5,376 nucleotides of DNA from Lishizhenia sp. (GTDB lineage Bacteria > Bacteroidota > Bacteroidia > Flavobacteriales_D > Crocinitomicaceae): contig SKHH01000212.1 in the NCBI GenBank assembly GCA_007117055.1, positions 1 to 5,376 of the forward strand, written 5' to 3'. The translations under genes and the position numbers were made by a program. The first letter of the stretch is position 1. Every line of letters begins with the position of its first letter. Under the pieces are notes generated by a model. That model had not been told where the DNA came from. It saw nothing but the letters and a program-made list of their open reading frames with translations, and made no database searches. Positions 1-5,376 of this stretch are shown one piece after another.

Positions 1-14
1 AATTAAGGGTTTAT

Positions 15-34
15 CCTAATATAACTAAATTAGG
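15..34. repeat. Small inverted repeat downstream of prfB
   Basis: CCTAAT (15-20) and ATTAGG (29-34) can form a 6-bp stem with an 8-base loop. TTA (11-13) and TAA (35-37) could extend it past one bulged T. It lies about 35 bases beyond the prfB stop and could help end that transcript. However, the stem is AT-rich and no T tract follows on the minus strand, so it does not qualify as a standard intrinsic terminator. Confidence 0.3.
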
Positions 35-43
35 TAATACTCT

Positions 44-59
44 TTACTTATTAAAGTAA
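44..59. repeat. Small inverted repeat just after the prfB stop
   Basis: TTACTT (44-49) and AAGTAA (54-59) form a perfect 6-bp palindrome around a 4-base loop, beginning 10 bases past the prfB stop codon. The heptamer GTAATAC also occurs twice nearby (34-40 and 56-62). The stem is weak and lacks a following T run, so a role in termination or mRNA 3'-end stability is only a guess. Nothing else is visible in positions 1-68: no gene end, tRNA or coding remnant. Confidence 0.25.
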
Positions 60-68
60 TACAACCAT

Positions 69-1148
69 TTAAAACTCCATCAAATAAGCTTTCAAAAAGG
101 GAGTTAAATCGCCATCCATTACGGCATCTACATTTCCAGTTTCGTGTCCTGTACGTACATCTTTGACGAGTTTGTAAGGATGCATCACGTAATTTCGAAT
201 TTGTGAGCCCCACTCAATTTTCTTTTTGTCGGCTTCAATTTCATTCCGTTTTTCCATCCGCTTTCTCAGCTCCAATTCGAATAATTGAGACTTCAAAAGC
301 TGCATCGCTTTTTCTTTATTTCCTAACTGCGAACGTGATTCTGAGTTCTCAATTATAATTCCCGAAGGCTCATGTCGTAAACGCACTGCTGTCTCAACTT
401 TATTTACATTTTGACCTCCTTTTCCACCTGAGCGGAATGTTTCAAACGAAATATCGGCAGGATTGATATTGATTTCTATGGTATCGTCCACCAACGGATA
501 AACGTAAACAGAAGCAAAGGAAGTATGCCGTTTTGCATTAGAGTCAAATGGCGAAATTCGCACCAAACGATGAACCCCATTTTCACCTTTTAAATAACCA
601 AAAGCAAAGTCCCCTTCTATTTCTATCGTAACCGTTTTTATTCCAGCTACGTCTCCTTCTTGATAATTCAATTCTTTTAGCTTGAAGCCATTTTTATCCG
701 CCCACATGGTGTACATACGCAAAAGCATACTCGCCCAATCACAACTTTCAGTACCTCCGGCTCCAGCAGTAATTTGTAAAACAGCATTTAATGCATCCTC
801 CTCACCTGAAAGCATGTTTTTGAGTTCCAGCTCTTCCAATTCATCCGTCAACTTGTTGAACGCCTCCACCACTTCATTTTCAGAACCGGAACCGTCTTGT
901 AAAAACTCATAAAGCACTTCCACATCATCGAGTTGAGCCTGCAAATTTGCCTGTGCGTCAATCCAAAACTTTACCTGTCGCGTTTTTTTTAAAACAGTTT
1001 CCGCTTTTTTAGGGTCATCCCAAAAAGTAGGGTCTTGCGCTTTCAGCTCTAACTCCTTTAATTCTTGTTGCTTTTCAGGAATTTTCAGATAACCGTGAAG
1101 CGCTTCTATTTTCTTTTTTACTGCTTTTAGTTGGTCTACATTTACCAT
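69..1148 (-). CDS. prfB: Peptide chain release factor 2 (RF2)
   Basis: Cytoplasmic class I release factor that recognises UGA and UAA stop codons in the ribosomal A site and triggers hydrolysis of peptidyl-tRNA. The 359-residue product is close to the family length (E. coli 365). The N-terminal part (about 1-110) is the charged helical domain. The RF2 stop-codon tripeptide SPF is at 199-201, where RF1 would have PxT, and the peptidyl-transferase motif GGQ is at 244-246 within GGKGGQNVNK. The C-terminal part carries the usual WGSQIRNYV and DVRTGHETGN blocks (313-339). The start chosen is ATG at 1148-1146, because MVNVDQLKAV aligns with RF2 N-termini. The frame stays open up to a TTG at 1187, but the 13 extra residues look non-native. 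There is no Shine-Dalgarno sequence. The gene lacks the internal TGA and +1 frameshift site seen in many prfB genes: around codons 20-22 it reads TAT CTG AAA. It is divergent from the next gene. The stop is TAA at 71-69. Confidence 0.97.
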   Translation of the reverse strand: MVNVDQLKAVKKKIEALHGYLKIPEKQQELKELELKAQDPTFWDDPKKAETVLKKTRQVKFWIDAQANLQAQLDDVEVLYEFLQDGSGSENEVVEAFNKLTDELEELELKNMLSGEEDALNAVLQITAGAGGTESCDWASMLLRMYTMWADKNGFKLKELNYQEGDVAGIKTVTIEIEGDFAFGYLKGENGVHRLVRISPFDSNAKRHTSFASVYVYPLVDDTIEININPADISFETFRSGGKGGQNVNKVETAVRLRHEPSGIIIENSESRSQLGNKEKAMQLLKSQLFELELRKRMEKRNEIEADKKKIEWGSQIRNYVMHPYKLVKDVRTGHETGNVDAVMDGDLTPFLKAYLMEF

Positions 1149-1153
1149 AAAAG

Positions 1154-1187
1154 CAAAACTAATTAATTTTTGTTTTAAAAGATACAA
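1154..1187 (-). promoter_or_regulatory. Candidate prfB promoter (Bacteroidota type)
   Basis: On the minus strand TAGTTTTG (1161-1154) matches the Bacteroidota -7 consensus TAnnTTTG exactly. A TTG (1187-1185) lies 23 bases upstream, the outer limit of the usual -33 spacing. The predicted transcription start would fall at or within a base or two of the ATG at 1148, implying a leaderless or nearly leaderless mRNA. A second, poorer -7 candidate, TATCTTTT (1184-1177), would give a leader of about 20 bases. In AT-rich DNA such matches arise by chance. Confidence 0.3.
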
Positions 1188-1244
1188 GAATGAAAACCGG
1201 ATGAATAAAAATGTAATATCCTGAGTTGGTATATTAACATTATC

Positions 1245-1278
1245 TTCATAAACAGTTATCCGAGTTTACGTATATTTA
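1245..1278 (+). promoter_or_regulatory. Weak candidate promoter for the lamin-tail protein
   Basis: TATATTTA (1271-1278) matches TAnnTTTG in all but the last base. TTC at 1245-1247, 23 bases upstream, is a poor -33 element. It would start transcription about 11 bases before the ATG at 1296. This is the best match I find in the divergent region 1149-1295, which otherwise holds no gene and no clear operator. Confidence 0.2.
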
Positions 1279-1295
1279 CAAAAAATTGAAGACAC

Positions 1296-1358
1296 ATGTG
1301 TTTTATAAAACAACTCTTTTATTTTTCGATTCTGTTTCAAGCGCATTTCTCTTTCGCG
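1296..1358 (+). other. Signal peptide of the lamin-tail protein
   Basis: Encodes residues 1-21: a short N-region with Lys5, a Phe/Leu/Ile-rich core and a small residue (Ala21) at -1 with Ser at -3. The mature protein would start Gln-Phe-Thr. This supports Sec export, signal peptidase I cleavage, and the ATG at 1296. Confidence 0.8.
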
Positions 1359-3875
1359 CAATTTACCGATGATTTCAGCAGTGGTAATCTTACTTCAGAC
1401 CCAGAATGGTTTGGCGAAACTGAACGATTTTCTATTGAAAATGAAGAGCTTAGATTAACCGCACCAGCAGAAGCTGACCAGTCATATTTAGTTACAGAAA
1501 GTCAATCGATAGAAGATGCAACATGGGAATTTTATTTACGCATGACTTTCCAACCTTCGGGAACAAATTATGCACGGGTATACCTAGTAGCAGACCAGTC
1601 CAACCTTAAAGGTGCAATCAACGGTTATTTTGTTCAGATTGGAGACACACCGCGAGATATTAGTTTATATCGACAAAACGGCACTTCTACCACTAAAATC
1701 ATTGATGGAATAGATGGAAGAGTTGCTTCTAATCCTGTTGAAGTGAGAGTGAAAGTCACACGCGATGAAATTGGAAATTGGGAACTTTTTTCCGATACAC
1801 TTGGCGGTAATGATTACTTTTTAGAAGGTAGTACTTTTGACGAAACATTTATACAAGGCTTCTACACTGGAGTTTATTGTCGTTATACCGCCACTCGCTC
1901 AGATCGTTTTTATTTTGATGATTTCGTGGTTACAGGAGAACCTTATTTTGACCCTTTTGCTCCTGAGCTTTTAGAAACAACTGTTTTGTCATCTAATTCA
2001 CTAGAAGTGACTTTTGACAAGGTAATTACAGAGAATTCTGCAAGTGAAACGAATAATTTCAATGTCAATTTAGGAATTGGAAATCCAGCCAGTGCACAGC
2101 GAGATGAGTCTAATGCCACAAAAGTAATTCTGACTTTTGATACTAATTTTGAAGTCGGCACAGTTTACACACTCACAACAAGTAATTTACAAGATTTATT
2201 TGGAAATCTCTCCGAAGAAACAAGTAAGGAATTTCAATTCATAGAAGCACAAGAGCCGGAATTTGGAGACATCATCATTAATGAATTTATGCCAAGGGAG
2301 AGTCCCTCTGCTGGACTAGCTGAGCGACAATACGTTGAGCTATACAATCGAAGTGACAAATATTTTCATTTGAACGGCTGGCAATTAAGTGACCGCACTG
2401 GCTCTGGTACAATTCAAGATGAGTGGCTATTTCCAGGAGAATACCTGCTTTTAGTACCAACGAGTGGACTCGAAGATTATCCAACAGCTATAAATGTTAC
2501 CAATTGGCAATCTTTGAATAACAGTGGAGATGACATAGTACTTTCCACACCAGAATGGTTTACGGTAGATTCAATCAGTTACACTAATGAATGGTACCAA
2601 GATAGCGACAAAAGTAACGGCGGCTATAGTATAGAGCGTATTAATCCGACCTTGCCGTGCGCAGGAACGGAAAACTGGATGGCCTCGCAAAACCCTTTGG
2701 GAGGAACCCCAGGAGAGGAAAACAGTGTGTTTGACTCTTCACCAGACTTAACTCCTCCTTCCCTGATTGATGCGCTAACCATATCAGAAGATACCGTTAG
2801 ATTAAATTTCAATAAAGGCATGGATGCTGAGTCGCTGCTTAACGCTTCTATCACAATAGAACCCGAACTTTCGATTGCAGAACGCTTCGTGGAATTTACT
2901 TACCCCAAAGAATTGTTTCTCGTTGCAGCATCACCCATTCTTCCGAATATCGCCTATCGTGTACAATTGGATAATGTATCGGACTGTTCGGGAAACTCAT
3001 CCGATGTAGAAACACTTTTTTTTCTTCCGGACACTGCGGATAGTGGAGATATAATCATTAATGAAATATTGCATAATAATCTTACTGGAGGATCCGACTT
3101 TGTGGAATTATATAACCGTTCCGAAAAATATATCGATTTGATCGATTGGCAATTAGGGAATCATAGCAACGACACAGTAGCTAACATACGTACGATAGAA
3201 ACGAACTACATACTCGCTCCTGATGATTATGTTGTCATCACACGTGATTCTTCATTTCAATTAGCGAACTATCCTTTTGCAGTTAGCGGAAAATTTATTC
3301 AGCTTGCTTCTTTACCTAGTTATACGAACGATTCTTCTACTGTTTACCTTGTTCACAATAATCAAGTCATGGATAAAGTTTCTTACACAAGTGATTGGCA
3401 TTTTCGTTTATTGAGTTCCATTCGTGGCATTTCGTTAGAACGATTTGACCCTGATGGCCCTTCCAACGATAAAAACAATTGGCACAGTGCGAGTGAAACT
3501 GTTGGGTTTGCAACACCTGGAAGAACAAATTCTCAAATCAATCGTGTTTCAGCGGAGGGAAAACTGTCTTTGTCGGGAAACTCCTTTTCCCCTGACCACG
3601 ATGGCATTGAAGATGTACTATTAATCACTTACCAACTTACAGATCCAGAAATGGTGGGTAGTTTGAAAGTTTATGATGACAAGGGAAGATTAACAGCTAC
3701 TCTTTTAAGTAACCACCTCATGGGAATAGAAGGAACAATCAAATGGGATGGTGTGAGAGACGACGGAAACAAAGCATCCATTGGCCCCTATATTATTTTA
3801 TTTGAAGCTCTCAATGCTACAAATGGGGAAAGCATTGCTATTCGAAAAGTAGTTACTGTCGCAGGAAAATTGTAA
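1296..3875 (+). CDS. Secreted modular protein with two lamin-tail domains and Ig-like domains
   Basis: Predicted exported protein of 859 residues, catalytic role not evident. Residues 1-21 are a Sec signal peptide (Lys5, hydrophobic core 7-20, cleavage SFA|QF with Gln at +1, as is common in Bacteroidota). Residues about 22-215 look like a beta-sandwich/LamG-like region starting FTDDFSSGNL. An Ig-like domain (about 220-316) is followed by lamin-tail domain 1 (about 324-475, GDIIINE, YVELYNRSDKY, SIERINP, GGTPGEEN). A second Ig-like domain (about 483-578, starting near LTPPSLIDA) is followed by lamin-tail domain 2 (about 584-745, GDIIINE, FVELYNRSEKY, SLERFDP, ATPGRTNS). The C-terminus (about 757-859) has FSPDHDGIEDVL, LKVYDDKGR and IKWDGVRDDG, typical of FlgD/CHU_C-like Ig domains, and ends KVVTVAGKL. 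The order of parts suggests a cell-surface adhesive or scaffold protein. Outer-membrane passage by the type IX system is possible but not shown, because no textbook sorting signal is obvious. ATG at 1296 is chosen because the signal peptide starts immediately after it. Confidence 0.9.
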   Translation: MCFIKQLFYFSILFQAHFSFAQFTDDFSSGNLTSDPEWFGETERFSIENEELRLTAPAEADQSYLVTESQSIEDATWEFYLRMTFQPSGTNYARVYLVADQSNLKGAINGYFVQIGDTPRDISLYRQNGTSTTKIIDGIDGRVASNPVEVRVKVTRDEIGNWELFSDTLGGNDYFLEGSTFDETFIQGFYTGVYCRYTATRSDRFYFDDFVVTGEPYFDPFAPELLETTVLSSNSLEVTFDKVITENSASETNNFNVNLGIGNPASAQRDESNATKVILTFDTNFEVGTVYTLTTSNLQDLFGNLSEETSKEFQFIEAQEPEFGDIIINEFMPRESPSAGLAERQYVELYNRSDKYFHLNGWQLSDRTGSGTIQDEWLFPGEYLLLVPTSGLEDYPTAINVTNWQSLNNSGDDIVLSTPEWFTVDSISYTNEWYQDSDKSNGGYSIERINPTLPCAGTENWMASQNPLGGTPGEENSVFDSSPDLTPPSLIDALTISEDTVRLNFNKGMDAESLLNASITIEPELSIAERFVEFTYPKELFLVAASPILPNIAYRVQLDNVSDCSGNSSDVETLFFLPDTADSGDIIINEILHNNLTGGSDFVELYNRSEKYIDLIDWQLGNHSNDTVANIRTIETNYILAPDDYVVITRDSSFQLANYPFAVSGKFIQLASLPSYTNDSSTVYLVHNNQVMDKVSYTSDWHFRLLSSIRGISLERFDPDGPSNDKNNWHSASETVGFATPGRTNSQINRVSAEGKLSLSGNSFSPDHDGIEDVLLITYQLTDPEMVGSLKVYDDKGRLTATLLSNHLMGIEGTIKWDGVRDDGNKASIGPYIILFEALNATNGESIAIRKVVTVAGKL
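2265..2720 (+). repeat. Lamin-tail domain, copy 1 (internal duplication)
   Basis: Encodes residues about 324-475. It shares with copy 2 the opening GDIIINE, the VELYNRS-[DE]-KY block followed by WQL, an SYT-x2-W segment, an S-[IL]-ER-[IF]-[ND]-P segment, and the closing NW...TPG. The first 21 bases of the two copies differ at only two third-codon positions, whereas the middle has diverged strongly. Lamin-tail domains are Ig-like folds known from nuclear lamins and from many bacterial extracellular proteins. Confidence 0.75.
3045..3530 (+). repeat. Lamin-tail domain, copy 2 (internal duplication)
   Basis: Encodes residues about 584-745. It is preceded, as copy 1 is, by an Ig-like domain of about 95 residues, so the duplicated unit appears to be Ig-like plus lamin-tail (about 260 residues each). 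The start-to-start distance of the two lamin-tail copies is 780 bases (260 codons). Confidence 0.75.
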
Positions 3876-3920
3876 CATTATTGAATCACTATTTAACGGA
3901 GGTTTAATATACTCCTAATA

Positions 3921-3947
3921 TTCAACGTGCGTCATTTATTAATTTTG
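3921..3947 (+). promoter_or_regulatory. Candidate alkaline phosphatase promoter
   Basis: TAATTTTG (3940-3947) is an exact match to the Bacteroidota -7 element TAnnTTTG. TTC (3921-3923), 16 bases upstream, is a weak stand-in for the -33 TTG. The predicted start near 3953 gives a leader of about 12 bases before the ATG at 3966. The leader is A-rich (CAAAAAATATACACCAA) with no Shine-Dalgarno sequence, which is normal in this phylum. It suggests the phosphatase can be transcribed separately from the upstream gene. I see no convincing phosphate-response box, and no sound terminator in 3876-3965. Confidence 0.45.
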
Positions 3948-3965
3948 TCAAAAAATATACACCAA

Positions 3966-5376
3966 ATGGATAGAAGAAAGTTTTTGCGCAACTCAGGAAT
4001 CATCGGTGCTGGGACCATAGCTACAGGGCCATTACTTGGAATGAATGGCATCCAAAAAGATTGGACAGCGCCATTAAATGGTCCAGAAAAACAAGCTAAA
4101 AACATCATTTTTTTAGTGAGTGATGGAATGTCTACTGGAACCTTAAACATGACGGACTTATTGATGCGTAGTAAACTTGGAAAACGCAGTAGATGGATAA
4201 GCTTATACGAACAAAATAAAGCAAAACGTGCGTTAATGGATACGGCTTCTGCTAATTCATTTGTTACCGATTCAGCTGCGGCAGGTTCTTCCTGGGGAGG
4301 AGGTGTTCGGGTCCCTAATGGAAAACTGAACATATCTAAATCTGGAGAAACCTACACTCCTATTCTTCAAAAATTCAAAAAAGTAGGGAAATCAGTAGGT
4401 TGTGTTACCACTGTTCCTATCACTCATGCTACTCCGGCAAGCTTTTGTGTGAGTAAAAAAAGTCGTTCACTCGAGCCTGAAATAGCAGAAGACTATTTAT
4501 CACTTCAATTTGATGTGATGATGGGCGGAGGATTAGAATTCTTTTCCAAAGAAAAACGAAAAGACAACCGTGATTTAATTGGTGAGTTCAAAAAAAATGG
4601 TTTTGATGTAGCACTCAACAAATATGAGATGCAGCAATATAATGGTTCATCCAAACCTATATTGGGTGTCTATCATGAAGGTGGTCTGCCCTATACTGTA
4701 GATCAGCTATCCGATGAAAATTTGCAAAAAAGTATTCCAACATTAGCTGAAATGACTTCTCACGCCATAGAAAAAATGAAACAAAACCCAAATGGATTTG
4801 TGCTTCAAGTAGAAGGAGGAAAAGTAGATTGGGCAGCCCATGGAAATGATACACCAGCAATTCTTTATGACCAACTAGCATTTGATGATGCAGTAGGAGT
4901 CGCTCTTGATTTTGCAGAAAAAAATAAAGATACGCTTGTAATCATTACGACAGACCACGGAAATTCTAACCCTGGTTTATTTTACGGAACAGAAGCAAAT
5001 ACAAACTTTGAAAAACTTTATACGGCTAAACACTCCCACGAGTGGATCTTGCGGGAGGTAAACCGTAACAGTTCTGTCAAACAAGTAATCGAACGTGTTG
5101 AATATGCTACAAACTGTGTTATCAGTGACAAAGAAGCCATAAAATTATTGAGTTACTTAGCCGATATTGATCCAAATTCAGAGTACAATCCCTACAAACT
5201 TCCTTTTGGTGACCTAGCAGCTATTTTAACGTCACATACGAATGTTGGATGGGCATCCAATAACCACAGCGCAGATTATGTGGAACTAGCCATGTATGGC
5301 GCAGGTGCTGAGATGCTTCCGCCGTTTGTAAAAAATACTGATTTGCATCAATTCATGTTAAGCGCCAGTCACGTCA
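3966..5376 (+). CDS. Alkaline phosphatase, Tat-exported (3' end beyond window)
   Basis: Metal-dependent phosphomonoesterase of the PhoA superfamily, releasing phosphate outside the cytoplasm. The frame is open from ATG 3966 to the window edge (470 codons, no stop). The N-terminus MDRRKFLRNS has a twin-arginine motif (Arg3-Arg4) followed by a Gly/Ala/Ile-rich stretch (11-25), so Tat export is predicted. Active-site residues, with E. coli PhoA equivalents inferred from local motif spacing: Asp53 (D51) in VSDGM; nucleophile Ser103 (S102) in VTDSAA; His154 and Thr156 (D153, T155) in THATPA; Arg167 (R166); Glu283, Asp288, His292 (E322, D327, H331); Asp330-His331 (D369, H370) in TTDHG; His434 (H412) in NNHSADYVELAMYG. 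Thus both zinc sites and the third metal site look complete. His154 and Trp289 replace PhoA Asp153 and Lys328, as in the Vibrio and TAB5 enzymes. The 102 residues between His331 and His434 (41 in E. coli) hold an insertion. Conserved C-terminal landmarks have been passed, so probably only a short tail is missing. It follows the lamin-tail gene after 90 bases. Confidence 0.95.
   Translation, partial: MDRRKFLRNSGIIGAGTIATGPLLGMNGIQKDWTAPLNGPEKQAKNIIFLVSDGMSTGTLNMTDLLMRSKLGKRSRWISLYEQNKAKRALMDTASANSFVTDSAAAGSSWGGGVRVPNGKLNISKSGETYTPILQKFKKVGKSVGCVTTVPITHATPASFCVSKKSRSLEPEIAEDYLSLQFDVMMGGGLEFFSKEKRKDNRDLIGEFKKNGFDVALNKYEMQQYNGSSKPILGVYHEGGLPYTVDQLSDENLQKSIPTLAEMTSHAIEKMKQNPNGFVLQVEGGKVDWAAHGNDTPAILYDQLAFDDAVGVALDFAEKNKDTLVIITTDHGNSNPGLFYGTEANTNFEKLYTAKHSHEWILREVNRNSSVKQVIERVEYATNCVISDKEAIKLLSYLADIDPNSEYNPYKLPFGDLAAILTSHTNVGWASNNHSADYVELAMYGAGAEMLPPFVKNTDLHQFMLSASHV

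Noticed and set aside
25..213. 62-residue minus-strand frame overlapping the 3' end of prfB
   Set aside because: It overlaps the conserved C-terminus of RF2 in another frame and matches no motif I know.
682..912. 76-residue plus-strand frame opposite prfB
   Set aside because: Antisense to the conserved RF2 core; Ser-rich low-complexity product typical of a reverse-frame artefact.
1149..1295. Divergent region as a site for a small RNA, riboswitch or operator
   Set aside because: Only a short TACGTA palindrome (1267-1272) and AT-rich sequence are visible; no conserved riboswitch core, long inverted repeat or terminator.
1943..2854. Three minus-strand frames of 65-76 residues opposite the lamin-tail gene
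   Set aside because: All are fully inside a well-supported coding region with domain motifs, and none shows a family motif or start context.
3016..3023. Run of eight T in the lamin-tail gene as a phase-variation tract
   Set aside because: It encodes part of Leu-Phe-Phe in an intact frame, is short, and such runs are expected in AT-rich DNA; no evidence of length variation can be seen in one sequence.
3896..3916. GGAG ... CTCC possible hairpin after the lamin-tail gene, as a terminator
   Set aside because: Only a 4-bp stem with a 10-base loop and no following T tract; too weak to call.
3932..4333. 133-residue open frame on the minus strand opposite the phosphatase gene
   Set aside because: It lies antisense to the conserved N-terminal half of the phosphatase, including the catalytic VTDSAA codons. 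Its product has no recognisable motif or signal, so it is a shadow frame.
4657..4881. 74-residue minus-strand frame opposite the phosphatase
   Set aside because: Leu/Phe/His-rich composition is what antisense reading of this coding sequence yields; it covers the conserved zinc-ligand region of the real gene.

Overview
The window looks like chromosomal DNA from a member of the Bacteroidota, probably Flavobacteriales-like. This rests on AT-rich DNA (about 40% GC by eye), a secreted protein whose predicted cleavage site is Ala|Gln, TAnnTTTG-type promoter elements, no Shine-Dalgarno sequences, and domain types common in that phylum. The genus cannot be told from the sequence.

Layout, left to right. 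Positions 1-68 are an AT-rich intergenic end with two small inverted repeats and no gene. Positions 69-1148 (minus strand) hold prfB, peptide chain release factor 2, complete and in one uninterrupted frame, so without the autoregulatory +1 frameshift found in many bacteria. Positions 1149-1295 are a short divergent promoter region. Positions 1296-3875 (plus strand) encode an 859-residue secreted modular protein: signal peptide, N-terminal beta-sandwich-like region, then two copies of an Ig-like plus lamin-tail (LTD) unit, then a FlgD/CHU_C-like C-terminal Ig domain. Positions 3876-3965 are intergenic and hold a good candidate promoter. From 3966 to the window edge (plus strand) lies a Tat-exported alkaline phosphatase, 470 codons visible and missing only its C-terminus. 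All the metal-binding and catalytic residues I looked for are present.

The prfB gene is a housekeeping translation gene, divergent from and probably unrelated to the other two. The LTD protein and the phosphatase run in the same direction 90 bases apart, and both are predicted to leave the cytoplasm. Bacterial LTDs are known as extracellular modules often linked to secreted hydrolases, so a shared role at the cell surface (phosphate release from organic phosphoesters) is plausible but not shown. I see no RNA gene, mobile element, CRISPR array or clear sign of horizontal transfer. The window is mostly ordinary; the points worth following are the LTD-phosphatase pairing, the recoding-free prfB with an unrelated minus-one slippery run, and the His/Trp active-site pair in the phosphatase.
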